Source of the DNA: Echinometra lucunter
Lineage: Eukaryota > Echinodermata > Echinoidea > Camarodonta > Echinometridae
NCBI GenBank assembly: GCA_029962745.1
Contig: CM057161.1
Span: forward strand, 8,248,357-8,312,356
Direction: 5' to 3'
Length of the DNA stretch: 64,000 nt
Shown here: piece after piece, positions 10,300 to 22,074 of the stretch
How the letters are laid out: each line of letters starts with the position of its first letter
Position numbering within the stretch: the first letter of the stretch is position 1
Made by a program: the position numbers and the translations under genes
The notes under the pieces: generated by a model
Seen by the model: the letters and a program-made list of their open reading frames with translations, nothing else
Databases searched by the model: none
What the model was told of the DNA's origin: nothing

Positions 10300-12670
10300 T
10301 ACAATGGACGCATTATCTATTTCATGGATCATGATAAATTCCTAGCTATTTGGAAATAAAAAGGAAACTATAGGACTAGTGGAAAACCATCCTAAATGCA
10401 TGAAGTATTCAGATAAAATCACATACACATTCAGAGATGTGTATGTGAAATCATGATAATAATTGATAATGTTTTATTATACATTCCTCAGTTACCATTC
10501 TGAAATCCCTTTATCTATCACCATTGTCATTTCTACCATGACTATTAACTTCGTCACTAAAGCATTCATTTATAAATTTTAAAGAAAGGAGGCATAATTC
10601 AAATATACAAAAGATGATCGAATTTGAACTGTATCAAGGGAACGACTCCCTCTTGTATGAAACCGGCAAGTCTCAAAAGTCGTGTACTTCTTTTCCTCCA
10701 GCACACAGTGCATATGTAATGGCATATCAAGTAGATCAAGACATGCTGGGGAAGAGGGGCGGTATGAAGGGGGAACGGGAGGGCTGAGGGGTGGAAAGGG
10801 GCAAATTATTCTCCTACCTGCAGTTCTGATTTCAAAGGCTCAAAAAGCAAATTTGCGGTAATTAACGAAGGTCAAAACGTGGAGCCCAGTCTGACATTGA
10901 AAAGATTTTTTTTTTTTTTTTAAATGATGAACAGAAAGCGCTTCATTCAAAATACTTGTAGTCGGGTAAGAAGGGGACCCCCTCACCCTTGGAGCTACGC
11001 CAGTAACGGGAAGCGGTGTATTATCAGCACGGTGCACGTTGACGCACATCCCTAACACACGTGATTTTGCGAGTGATTATGGTTTATGAAACTTTCTCAA
11101 ATATAAACCAGACATAATGTATATTCTCGTACTGTCTTATCAACTGTGACACGCTACAATTTCTTTTCCCTCTTTCTTTCTCCCTTCTTTACATTTTTTT
11201 CTTTCTTTCTTCCCCGTTTTCAGTAAAATAATTGGTTACATATCCAGATAACCTTATTTCATTTAAATCCTTTGAAAATATACAGAGCAGAATTTGACAA
11301 TAAGGAAGGAGAAGTATTTAAGAATTTAATTTCCTAAGTATTGAGCCAACCTCAAGAATGATTCTTTTTCTTCTTTTTTTTTGGTATTTTTTTCAAGGGC
11401 TTTCAGTTCACAAGCCTAGTTCCTTGTTGGCCTTTGCATATCCATTTTTTCTTCTTATTTTTTTGTCTTAAATTGTTAACGTGTTGGTAGTTTGGAGAAA
11501 AATTAGATTATTTAAATTCATCTGAGGTTTATTTGATAAAATAGTTATAAGTTCCATTGATGTCAACATGTTACATTGCTTGCTCTTTACGTTTGGAAAT
11601 AAAAATAAATTGAAACCTAATACATATATTTGTTTTGAACGAGCAAGACAAGGACAATGGAAATGAACGGAACAGATATAAACTAGGTGTACCACTGTCA
11701 TTTCGATGTATTACATTATTTAAGGGTAAAATCCAAATTACATAGCGGGGAGGGAAAGAGTGACCTAAGTAGGATCTCCAGTGTGGGGTATTACAATTGC
11801 TATTCCAATTCTCTATACGTATTCAAAATATATGTGTGCGTGGAGGCCGACCTCAAGAATGATTCTTTTTTTTTAAATATTTATTGTTGTTTTCTCTCTT
11901 TAATATTCATTATTCGTTTGCATCATTAGCAAAAAATAAAAAATTAAAATTAAAATTTAAAAAATAACATTTTATTTCTTTGATCATTTGTACATTATTT
12001 GTGATCGAATCTGTTAAAGTTGTTTTGTATACAACGAAGAAGCCTTTGGAAAGCGGAAAGGGTAACAAACACTGTAATAGTGGAGAAAAGCTATGAAAAA
12101 CAAGCTTTGTATGCAATGATTTTTTAAAGCTTCAAAGTTATTTTATTTCAACTCAAAATATTTTTTAAAGGCATACACCCCACATCACATGTAGGAGGTA
12201 TAAAACATGGTCAAAGTTAAAATAAAAAGTAACAGGTGGATAGCCTATACATGCATTAAACAGTCATAAATAGGAAAAAATATATGATATATATATATAA
12301 TACATTTAAAAAGTGATCAGGGGTGCATAAAGATGATTGGTAGATATCTTTGGCATCTTCAGATTTTTTATGAGGTATTGTACTGCGATTTCTAATTGTT
12401 TTAGTTCCGATGTAAAGTGTTACGATAGCACAGAGTTCAAGGATAATCAAAGGTTTTGCATGAGGATACAACTTATCTGCTACTGAAATAATGGAATTCC
12501 TCCTTTGCGTCAAAAGACACAAAGTAATGTTTTAAATGTAAGACCTAACATGAGGTCAAGAACCTCCAAACTGGTATGTGCCGATAATTCTTAATATCCT
12601 AGTTAGTAAATCCATGGACCTACTACTCTGCTGCAGGTCCACGGTAAATCACGCATCGGATAACATTTAA
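10300..12670. other. No recognised gene
   Basis: The stretch is AT-rich with a few poly-T and poly-A runs. A short GC-richer patch at 10960-11010 contains GGAGCTACGCCAGTAACGGG, which resembles the right end of hAT-like elements in this window, but no matching left end or target duplication was found. Confidence 0.35.
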
Positions 12671-12800
12671 ATTTGACGAATATTTCATAGCGTGTATAAG
12701 TTAAAGGAAACAGATTTGGCAGGATTATATTTTAAAAAGTGAAGAACAGAAAAAAAAGAACAATCGACTACTTTGGATAACAAATCCGAAATCATAATCA
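12671..12800 (+). repeat. Local duplication, copy 1 (left of SINE)
   Basis: The block with GCGTGTATAAG, AGGAAACAGATTTGG, ATATTTTAAAAAG and ACAAATCCGAAATCATAA recurs at 13165-13303 on the other side of the SINE, with substitutions and small indels. Confidence 0.75.
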
Positions 12801-12815
12801 ATAATCCATAGATTA

Positions 12816-13042
12816 ACCGGGCATGGTGGCTCAATTGATAGAGCGTCCGCCTCATGAACGGGAGGTCGTGGGTTCGATCCCCGGCCGAGTCATACCAAAG
12901 ACTTACAAAAATGGGACCTTCTGCCTTCTTGCCAGGCGCTCGGCATATAAGAAAGGAGAAGGGTAATAATAACATATTATGTTATGCAGGGCCCGCTGGA
13001 AGATCAGCTGATAGCTGAAGTGGCTACCCTGGGTAAATAAGA

Positions 13043-13101
<59 letters not shown>

Positions 13102-13103
13102 CT
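12816..13103 (+). mobile_element. tRNA-derived SINE with LINE-like tail and (TTA)n
   Basis: The head is tRNA-like: an A-box-like TGGCTCAATTGATAGAGCG, then the B box GGTTCGATCCC about 35 bp later, matching an internal RNA polymerase III promoter. The tRNA body runs straight into unrelated sequence, so this is a SINE and not a tRNA gene. The tail includes GTGGCTACCCTGGGTAAATAA followed by a (TTA)n tract (13044-13100). The tail resembles the segment at 34262-34335 (GGGCTATCCTGGTAAATTA), suggesting a shared 3' end with a partner LINE. The minus-strand open frame crossing it is an artefact. Confidence 0.8.
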
Positions 13104-13164
13104 AATACTCTGCTTGGGCGCGCAGTTGGCCACTGGTAAAACATAATTATATCAGATGAGATTT

Positions 13165-13303
13165 GAATTTGAGAAATATTTTATTGCGTGTATAAAGGAA
13201 ACAGATTTGGTGGTAAACATTTATATTTTAAAAAGAGTGAAGAAAAAAAAAAGGAAAAAGAAAACAGCAACTGACTACCCTGAATGACAAATCCGAAATT
13301 ATA
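13165..13303 (+). repeat. Local duplication, copy 2 (right of SINE)
   Basis: Partner of 12671-12800. It is slightly longer because of an A-rich expansion. Confidence 0.75.
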
Positions 13304-13446
13304 AGTGTTAATATTGGCTTCGATATCTATTAGCTTAAGATATTGAATTGAAGTTTTGGTTACTCCCCGATTCCAATCTAAGAACTTAGAGTATACATTC
13401 TGTGTCTTTAATTGAAGCAGATCTCCTTTGTAGTCATATACATTAT

Positions 13447-13449
13447 GAA

Positions 13450-13492
<43 letters not shown>

Positions 13493-13885
13493 TATGCAAT
13501 TTGTTAGGCGCCATATCCATCTCGTAAGAGATGCTCAAGGCGCACAAGTGAAGGGGGCAAACAAAATTACAAGTAACAGAAAATCATTGATAAAATGAGT
13601 TAAAGAGGTAAGTTTTTAGCTTAATCTTAAATGTTTCCACACGCTTGCTATCCCGGATCTCTCATGAGAGGGAATTCCATAGTGAGGGCCCCGCATGGAC
13701 GAATGCCCTTTCCCCCCACTTTGTTTTACATTTTGGAACTGTAAGAAGACCAGAGTCACTGGAGCGTAGAAGCCTAGATGGTGTGCAGGCAGGTGTGAAT
13801 GAGAGCAGAATTGTACTGTGGAGCAGAGCCATGAACTGAGTGATGTACCAGTAAAAGGATTTTGAATTTGACACGTTCACTCTAG
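13447..13885 (-). mobile_element. L2-like LINE, 3'-terminal fragment
   Basis: Read on the minus strand, 13880-13662 encodes a peptide with RLLRSSDSGLL, WGERAFVHAGPSLWNSLS and similar blocks. This is the conserved C-terminal end of L2/CR1-type reverse transcriptase polyproteins. Downstream on that strand comes about 150 bp of 3' UTR with TGGATATGGCGCCTAACAAA and a terminal (TTA)n tract (13447-13491 on the + strand). The endonuclease and reverse transcriptase cores are absent, so the copy is 5'-truncated and dead. Confidence 0.8.
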
Positions 13886-13896
13886 TGGGTTATGTA

Positions 13897-14119
13897 CACT
13901 CTAAACATGCTAAGAGAAGTTTTACCCAATAATGGGTAAAAAGGGAGCATGCATGTTTGTTGGGTAAAATGATACCAAATACTGTGTAAATTTTGCCCAA
14001 TGTTGCGTTAGAATGACCTGATATGGGACAAAATTTTACCTAAGAAACATGCATGTTCCCCCTTTTTTTTTTTTTTACCCAATATTGGGTAAATTTTCAC
14101 TCAACTTTTGTTTAGAGTG
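13897..14119. mobile_element. Foldback MITE with TA duplication
   Basis: The termini are CACTCTAAAC and GTTTAGAGTG, perfect inverted repeats, flanked by TA on both sides (13895-13896 and 14120-14121). Inside, GTTTTACCCAATAATGGGTAA pairs with TTACCCAATATTGGGTAAA near the other end, and GCATGCATGTTT pairs with AAACATGCATG. This is consistent with a TA-inserting (mariner-like) MITE. Confidence 0.8.
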
Positions 14120-14458
14120 TACGGCTATGCAAAGGTCTTTTAGCATATTTTTTCCAGGAAGAAAAAAGAAAGGTCGAGAACTGTAAAAATGTTTTTATCG
14201 TTAATCTCACCCTAAGTCTTCGGGGACGTGACCCTGGGGAGAATGCCGATCCCGGGCGGAGGTTAGCTCAGATCAGGAAACACCTCTTTAGCTTGTAATC
14301 GTTTCTCTGGATCGAAAACTACCGATTCATCGCACCTCGGGCTCTGCATAGTCTGCAACCAAAACTCTAGTTTGATAATTTCAACACATAAAGCATAGAG
14401 CTGACCTTAACTTTGGAGTACTCTAGCTATGTCAGAAGCTGCTACAGAACACAGCCTA

Positions 14459-14722
14459 CACTTTCATTTCTGCGGAGTCAAATTTGACTCCGGATGGAGT
14501 CAGCTGGGAGTCAACTCTATACGGACTTAAAGTGACTCGGATTTCCGAATTAATTCGACTCGGAATGGAGTTACTTTGACTCGAATTCAGTCGATTCTCA
14601 GTTGGTGCCACACCATTCCGAGTCAAATTAATTCGGAAATTTGAGTCACTTGAACTTGGAATAGAGTTGACTCCCAGCTGACCCCATTCCGAGTCAAATT
14701 TGACTCTGCAGAAATTAGAGTG
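14459..14722. mobile_element. Foldback MITE, ~264 bp, TA duplication
   Basis: The left arm CACTTTCATTTCTGCGGAGT and the complement of the right arm CACTCTAATTTCTGCAGAGT match with few differences. The match continues through TCAAATTTGACTC and an inner pair CAGCTGGGAGTCAACTCTAT. TA lies on both sides (14457-14458 and 14723-14724). The GAGTCAAATTTGACTC palindrome appears at each end. The interior is rich in GACTC/GAGTC pairs. Confidence 0.82.
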
Positions 14723-14724
14723 TA

Positions 14725-15643
14725 CATGGTGTAAAGGAATACCACAAACCGTGAGGTCTAATGAATCTACAGACAGACACTCTGTGACGCGTTACGACCA
14801 ACAAGGGTTTGTGCCTGAAAACTAGGCTATACATGCACGCGCGCGCTCCCCATCTAAAAATAGAGATCAAGAAGGAAAAAAAAGAGAATGGTTTAAGATA
14901 AGACAAGGATTGCACTAAGAACATTGCCCGAGGATTAAGAAGGGGAGAGGGGGAGGAAGGGGAAGGATTGAAACCACAGGGAAGGGGGAGGGAAAAGGGG
15001 TGGGGAGGGGAGGATACAGAGTTGATTCGGTTTCAGATATCTACTTGAGTCACATAAACGCTGTATCATTGCAAAATAAACTTGTCATTTGTTAAGAAAG
15101 GATTTATAGATGGAAATGTACGGCAGAAAGGTTTGATATTTTTTGTTTGTTTTATTTTGTTTTGTTTTGCTATGCCTAATTTTGATAAATTACGATAGTA
15201 TAGCTGTTTTCATATGTGATTTCTGTTGTTTTTACCCCAATTTTCCCTAAATGTACACATTTCTTTGATATTGCGTCATATCACCTGTTTACACATGTAT
15301 ATTTTTCATTTACCACTTGGCACTTAGAGGATTTATCAAACCGTGAACATTGAACCCTCTTGTATATGAGTTGCACTAAATATATGAAATATAGATATTT
15401 CGAAATTGGAATGATTAAGCATCAGTGTACATGTTCATATTCCAAAAAAAAAAATATTATGAGTTATTATGCCTGCTGAAATGTTCGCACTATGCTCTGA
15501 AAGAGAGAAAAAAGCTTTTCCTTTATCTACCATGTCGAACATACAGTCATTGAAGTCATTAAATGCTAAGTAAAGATTCAATACGTAGTAATCAACATGG
15601 CATATGTGTCACAGTGTACCCCCCCCCCGCCCCGTCTCATAAT
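14725..15643. other. No recognised gene
   Basis: It contains a G/A-rich purine tract at about 14940-15015 and AT-rich sequence after it. Nothing else was recognised. Confidence 0.4.
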
Positions 15644-15651
15644 TTGTATGC

Positions 15652-15891
15652 CAGGGGCGGCGCCAGGGTATTTTGATAGGGGGGGGCAAGATGACCCATA
15701 GGTGAATTTATTGACGTTTTGAATGAACAAATAGGGGTATTATACAGTTGCAAGCCCCAGGCCTCTCTTTTCCCAGCACCCTCTTCTTTCTTTTTCCTCC
15801 TCTTTTTTCTTCTTTTTCTCCTCTTTTTTTCTTTGTTTTATCACTTGAAAAATCATCATTCGCCCCCTGCCCCCCCTGTAGTGCCTCCCTG
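15652..15891 (-). mobile_element. hAT-like MITE, family A, second 240-bp copy
   Basis: The left end is CAGGGGCGGCGCCAGGG and the right end is GTAGTGCCTCCCTG. It is flanked by TTGTATGC (15644-15651) and TTTTATGC (15892-15899), an 8-bp duplication with one mismatch. It is the same element as 1648-1887 read in the opposite direction, with matching TATCACTTGAAAAATCAT, polypyrimidine block, GACCCATAGGTGAATTTATT and G-tract. It encodes nothing. Confidence 0.88.
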
Positions 15892-15899
15892 TTTTATGC

Positions 15900-16453
15900 A
15901 AAGATACAAACGTAAGATTATAAAGCTTGACACTCAATATAGGTGGAGTTTCTGATACTATCTCATTGCACATTTTATTATAATCAAGAAAACGTTTCGA
16001 TAATTTTAAAGATTACATATTGCAACAAGAATGAATATTTCGACCGCATTTCCTTTTCCATTATAACTGAACATTTCTGACCCGTTGAGCACGGTTTGGT
16101 TATTATATAACAGCCGAGAATCTTATATTCTGGTATAAAAATGACCACGGGACAGCAGTCAAACGCATCGCACTCAGACAAAAAAGACACTGAGAAGAAG
16201 AAGAAGAAAAAAGGAACACAGAAACAAGAAACAGGAAAGAACAAAGAGATCGCGCGAGTTCAAGTTGAACAAAGGATGTGCTGATTTCTTAAAGATCCGT
16301 AGATTGTTAGATTTCACTTGGCTCTTGACAATGAGCTTTGACTTTTGACAAAGCAATTAATGGCACCTCTCTTAAATGGGCTTGGACATGTTGACAGGGG
16401 GTCAATAAGTGCGGGGAATCACACCAAGAACTTACACAATGGAGAGGCAAGAC
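15900..16453. other. No recognised gene
   Basis: The minus-strand frames at 15984-16356 are hydrophobic low-complexity translations of A-rich sequence. None shows a recognisable motif. Confidence 0.4.
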
Positions 16454-16595
16454 CAGGGGAGCGTTTCATGAAGAGTCTTGTCGGTGATTTTCACTGACTA
16501 ATTTGCTCTCAGCCAATCAGATGCGAGGATTTTCAGTAGCTTTTAACAGTTGTCAGTGAAAATCACTGACAAACTCTTCATGAAACGCTTCCCTG
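16454..16595. repeat. Foldback element, TTCATGAAA family, copy 1
   Basis: The left arm GGGAGCGTTTCATGAAGAGT with GTGATTTTCACTGAC is complementary to the right arm GTCAGTGAAAATCACTGAC with CTCTTCATGAAACGCTTCCC. The arms are about 45 bp and the centre has GCCAATCAGATGCGAGG. A second copy lies at 32089-32233. No target duplication was seen. Confidence 0.8.
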
Positions 16596-16599
16596 ATGT

Positions 16600-17330
16600 C
16601 CGTCTGAAGCTCTCCTTGATTTCGGCGATGAACTTGTTAATAAACCTGAAAAATGAAACTGACTTGGTCAGATAATACCTTCAAAGCACGTGCATCATGG
16701 TCAAGCAGAGGCGGTAGAACGTCACGTCTGGGCAAAAGAAGTGGCGGCCGGGGCGCTTTATGGGGGGGGGGGGGGGGGGCTGGTAAAAGGTGCCTCTTCA
16801 TTTCCATAGTTCTATTCCGATTTTCCTGTCAAGCATGTCAGGTCAGGGGCAGACTGACCGCACCCCTAACAGGGCCGCTTGACAGTTTGGCTTGAGGGTC
16901 AGCCAATTTTGGGTTGGGGGGGGGGGGGGGCTAGTTGATATTGGTTGAGTGGGCCGGTACGTAACTTCATATCCCCACCAGAATTCCAGTCCTCGTCCGC
17001 TCCCTGATGCATACATTACATGCAGATTTCCTATTTCTGATCTAGTAATCTGAATTCATGTAATATCATTCAATTTCAATTTCAGTTTCAATTCAAACAC
17101 ATTTATTTCCAATGATTCAAATAAACAGCAAAATAATGAAACAACAAATTGGCATTCTAGGTATTGATAACAAAATATGACATAATATAATCATCGTAAT
17201 TACATAAATAATTGGAGGACACACCTCTAAAAGCAAAAGCTTGGGTCGAGGGTGCCCTAGGTCATAATAAATACACTGCAAGGGTGCGCTCGCTTTATAT
17301 AATTTGACTATTTCATACTATGCTTATTAT
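16600..17330. other. No recognised gene; long G-tracts
   Basis: G-tracts lie at about 16760-16779 and 16915-16930. The segment AGGGGCAGACTGACC to CGTCCGCTCCCTG could be a decayed hAT-like element, but no target duplication supports it. Confidence 0.35.
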
Positions 17331-17334
17331 CTAT

Positions 17335-17455
17335 ATCATCATTACTATTATTATTGTTATTATTATTATTATTATCATCATCATCATCATCATCATCATT
17401 GTCATCATCCCCATCATGATATAACCATCGTCATCATCATTATCATTATGAAGAT
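17335..17455. repeat. Trinucleotide microsatellite
   Basis: ATT then CAT triplets, interrupted once. The open frame over it is low complexity. Confidence 0.9.
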
Positions 17456-17934
17456 TCTCAAAGACATCCATATTCGCTTTAAAGGCCACATACCGCTCTA
17501 CATGTCTTTCATCCCAACGGAGTAGATATATCCACCTATGGACGTCTGTCAGTTGCCTTTTAATCTATCGTCCTAAGAGAAAACAGACCCAAAACAAAGT
17601 AACTATAATTGCTACGAATTAAAAACAATTATCACCTTGCTGGGAAGATCAATTCCTGATCAGACCACTACCAGTGATAACCGTTGTTAATTACAGTACA
17701 CGTCCTTCGATTCTTTTAGTAACAGTGTCTGTAATTGCAGAGGCAGCTATTGCAGCTATACGAAGGCAGACCCGAAAACGAATGTTCAATTCATCAGCTC
17801 GTACCACCTATCTACAAAGTATGATTTGACGACCGAAAAAAAATTGCCAACAAAGACTGAAAAAGCGTTCCGAAATGTTCTGGCAAATTAGTTTGATTCA
17901 TATTCTCGTAGTGTGAAAAAGTTCCGTGGAATAC

Positions 17935-19415
17935 ACCTCAATTTTCCTTCCGAAACAAAATAAAATTAAACCCATGGGTTACTCAGTGCTTCACTATGGA
18001 AAATATGAACATTATTTACATAAACAATTTCTCCACAAGCCATCAAAAAGTAATGATAAGAAGTACGAAGAATTAGTAAGGAAGTAAATTCATTACAAAA
18101 AAGGTAAAGAACGTCTAAAAAGAAATGTGATTAGTATTAACAAAATATTAATGGTGCTTGGCGATCAATCAACTCAGTTTTTAACAAAAAAAGGTCACAA
18201 ATTTCGAGGAGTTTAGAATGTCATGGTCAACTCTCAATGGACTCTCAAAAGATTTTTAACTCTTTAATGACTCCTTATTGTAGAAATTGGCTCTAACTAT
18301 AACTTCTCACCCCAAACAATATTAACTTTATAGACAATATCTTTCTGAACCAAACCTACTCGTTGTAAACGTCCCCTCTCATGAAAAATGAGACATGTGA
18401 TAATTCTAAAAGCCTTTAAAAGGAACTTGGCCACTCTTCTAGACGAATACTCTCTTGAAATTGTTAAAGCTATTACTGACTTAATGTGTATACCTTCTGC
18501 ATGTTCTGTTCTTCCCCATGAGATTTTTGAATGTGTCATTTACATCAGAACATATAATTTCCTTGAAAAAAAACCATGAATGTCTTTAATACAAAAAACA
18601 TTCGGCTTCCGGAGGACCACTCACAGCTGCTTTCATTTTGGAACTTACAAACATTAGCAGATGATGCATTTGAAGATAATTCATTCCCTATCGGAATATT
18701 AATACTCTACAAGTAGCACTTTTTATGCATAAATATAATTATAACATGCTTCCCCCAGTATTCACAGATCTATTTTCATATAATAGCAATTTACATTCAT
18801 ATCCAACAAGAACATGCAATTATATTCACTTAAATAATCCCAGGACATTATTTGCACATAAAACACTCAGACATCGTGGACCTGATATTTGGAACGCATT
18901 GCCAGATTACTCAAGCAGACAAGATCATTTTATTCATTTAAACGAGCCATAAAAGAATCGCAGTTAAACCAATACCTAGCAAACTGAATGTTATTATTAT
19001 TATAATTATTTTAATGACACTTTGACTTTTGTCTAGAAAATGTATACTTTTAAAAAGAAAACAGCAACAAAACTTATTATTTTCTAAAATTTTATTCTAA
19101 GGACCAAGCATCACCCCCCCCCCCCCCCCCCCGTCGCTTCATGCACTTGCACGTTTTATGACAGTAGATAATTATTTTGGATATTTTCCAGGGCTGTCAC
19201 GCTTTCAAGCTTTGCTTTTGTGACGACCCCTGCAACCATTTTAATCACTGTGTAACAGAAAATACCGCTTAGAAGGTTTATATATGATGTATTTGATGAT
19301 TTACATACAAAACTATTTGTTCATTATGTTTATGTCAAATTCCAAATATGTTTTTTCTTTTCGAGATCTTTGTTATGAAAAATGTTGCAAAACCAATAAA
19401 TGAAATGAAATGAAA
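17935..19415 (+). mobile_element. CR1-like LINE, internally deleted, 3' end preserved
   Basis: Fragments of the polyprotein appear in several frames: a KPWVTQCFTMEN-type block near 17970 (the endonuclease to reverse transcriptase linker), a damaged FGFRR-HS block near 18600, and the C-terminal block at 18725-18952 (SYPTRTCNY, LFAHKTLRHRGPDIWNALP). The reverse transcriptase palm between them is missing, and 18300-18570 may be foreign sequence. The 3' UTR includes TGACGACCCCTGCAACCATT and ends in repeated TGAAA near 19400-19415. A 19-base C-run (19114-19132) lies in the 3' UTR. The copy is inactive. Confidence 0.7.
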
Positions 19416-19436
19416 TATTTTCTGACTTCTCAAGGT

Positions 19437-19466
19437 AAAAACAACAACAACAACAACAAAAACAAC
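19437..19466. repeat. (AAC)n microsatellite
   Basis: AACAACAACAACAACAAC directly downstream of the LINE tail. Confidence 0.85.
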
Positions 19467-19864
19467 ACAAACTTCTGCTACCTAAAGTTAACTTTTAGGG
19501 CATTCGTGGAACTGCACATGATCTCCTTAATTGCCATGAAAAATCGCATAAAAATAACTTGAATACAAAAAAGCTACAAACATTGGCATTAATTATGTTT
19601 TCCCCTAGAGTTATTGCGTATTTTATAGTGTTCTTTTATTATTCCATATCAATCTAACTGTAAGAAGTATGGTCAAATTCATGTCAAACTAGCCTTACTT
19701 CGGAAGGAATGTACAGTTCAAAACAAGGCCGTTCGCGTCTCATCCAAAAACTAGTCATGATCCTTAAAATATCTTCATTTGCTTCGCATTCAAGTCATAA
19801 TTGAACAATGTACCTTTAATGAATGACCGTAAACTCACCATTATATTCTCAGTTCTGCGAACTT

Positions 19865-22070
19865 TTTCAGCGTGTTTTAGACATTCCCAAACACCACAAA
19901 CTTACTTTTCAGAATTTCCTTTCCTAATGGAACGCTTTTTCTGAACCCATGGGAAGCGTCAGATGGAAGCGTGTATGATATCGAATTACAATTTAAAGTC
20001 TCAATTCCACCCAGACGATTACCCAAATACTTTGGAGCTTGATTATTAAGTATTTTGTACACAAACACAAGTAATTTGAAAATTATTCTTTGTTTTAAAG
20101 GAAGCCAGTGGAGTGTACTCAACAGTGGTTGAGAAGGATGATCCCTGGAAACCTGCAATATTAATCGTGCCGCCCAATTCTGTAGTCGTTGAACACGGAC
20201 CAATTGATTAGAAGGAATGATAGAAAGAAGGCCATTACAATAATCAATACGTGACAGAACTAAAGAACGCACAGCGTTATGACAGGCAGACTGGTCAATA
20301 AACCTTCTGATTCTAGCAATATTCCGTAAATAATGTGAGAGATATGGTACAACATGGACATGCAAGAATCAAATATAACACCAAGGTTTCTTATCTTTTC
20401 TGAAGGGCTAATAAGTGTGCCACCAACATCTAACTGAATATGTGGAAGACTCCGCAGATTGTGAGCAGAAGCAGCAACAAAGAATTCGGTCTTTGAATCG
20501 TTTAGTTTTAACTTATGCACTACCATCCACTGTCTTATATCTGAAATACAATTTTGGAGTTTGATGAGTGCATTATCAAGAGCTCCTAAGGTCCTATAGG
20601 ATCAAAAGAAACAAATACATCAGCATAAAGATGGTAATCAATACAATGATATCTTACAATATCGCCAACTGGAAGAGTATATATCGAATATCCTATAGGT
20701 CCGACTATTGATCCCTGAGGGAGTCCGAATTCTAGGGTTGTGGGATTTGATAATTTGCCGTCAATGTCAACTTGTGAAGACCACCCAGAGAGGTATGACT
20801 GGAACCAGTTGACCTATAACACCTATTCTCTTGAACAAACGAGATATAAAAATTTTATGATCAATTGTATCAAAAGCGGCTGATAAATCTAACAGCGCCA
20901 TGAAAACTACCTTATTTGAGTCAAGAGCAAACATAATGTCACTTTTTTACTTTAATTAGAGCTGACTCGTTACTGTGACTTGACCTGTAGGCAGACTGGA
21001 GAGAATCAAAAAGATTATTAGATTCAATATGATGAACTAATTGTGTACAAGCCGATTTCTCAGTGATTTTACATAAAAATGTTAAATTTGACACTGGTCT
21101 ATAATTTCTGAGCTCATTTTGATCTAAGCCTGGTTTCTTCAAAAGTGATTTGATGATTGCAGTGTGCTTTGCTGGGGAAGTACCTGTGGAAAGAGATTGG
21201 TTGACTACATTTGTAAGTAAAGGTAATAAATTATCAATATTCTCTTTCAGAAACCATGTTGGGATAGGGTCAAGTCGACAGGATTTAGTAGCAGATGACT
21301 TAGCGATTCTGGATACATCTGACTGTGTAAGCAACTGAAAATCTGCAGAAAGAGGAATGTGTTGATTTTCAGTGTCATTAAACTGAGAATTAACAGGTCC
21401 AACACAGGCATCTAGTTCATCTCGTATTTTTCTTATCTTACTGACAAAATACAAAGAAAACTGATTAGCTAATCTGGGAGGAGAATCATATAAGGGAAGT
21501 TTCATGGTGTGACTTCTTATTCAGAAGTGAATGAATAATCTGATACACCTCCTTGACAGAACACAGGCCCAGTTTATCTTTCAAGAAATCTTCTTCAGCA
21601 GTGTCAATGAGTTGACATACATTCTTATTAGCTTCTTTGAACAATGTGCGATAAGAGGCTAGTCTTGTTTTTTCGCCATTTTCGTTCTGCTTTACCATGT
21701 TTACGGCGGTGTTGGCGAGCAACAAGCACAGACTCATTGAACCAAGGTCTACGTAACTTCAAAGGGCGAGACTTGGTCGAAGATGGAGCACAGGTATCAA
21801 GTACCTTAGTGACACCAGAAACATACCAATCAAACAAAGATACATTTTCTAATCCTGTGGGGTTGAGATGACACTATGTCATCTAAAAAAATTAGTAAAC
21901 GTAACCTTATCAATCTTGCGATAGTTACGTAGGGAAGAAGTAATAGAGACTGGCTCTTGTTTGGGATTAGCCAGTAAGAAACAAATCATGTAATGATCAG
22001 AGATGAACCCCGCATATGTAATAGTGTTCCTCATGTGGAGCACATCATTTTTACTCATATCTTCCCAGTG
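19865..22070 (-). mobile_element. L2-like LINE, 5'-truncated, frameshifted
   Basis: Read on the minus strand, the order is: end of endonuclease (AGFISDHYMICFLL, with the SDH signature) at 21879-22060; linker (RPWFNESVLVARQHRRK) at 21628-21837; reverse transcriptase start (NYRPVSNLTFLCKITEK) at 20939-21505; motif A (LLDLSAAFDTIDHK) near 20840-20885; motif B (LEFGLPQGSIVGP) near 20700-20740; the catalytic box read as YHLYAD followed by VFVSF near 20610-20640; and the thumb/C-terminal region (LHWLPLKQRIIFKLL) at 19877-20365. The YADD box has lost its second aspartate through an apparent small deletion. Several frameshifts separate the pieces. L2 assignment follows from the LHWLP and GLPQGS-type blocks. 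Confidence 0.88.
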
Positions 22071-22074
22071 ATGA

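Noticed and set aside
12816..12895. Possible tRNA gene
   Set aside because: Good A and B boxes, but the acceptor arm does not close and the sequence runs into a SINE body with a (TTA)n tail.
16850..17010. Possible hAT-like element CAGGGGCAGACTGACC to CGTCCGCTCCCTG
   Set aside because: The ends are weakly inverted but no 8-bp duplication was found.
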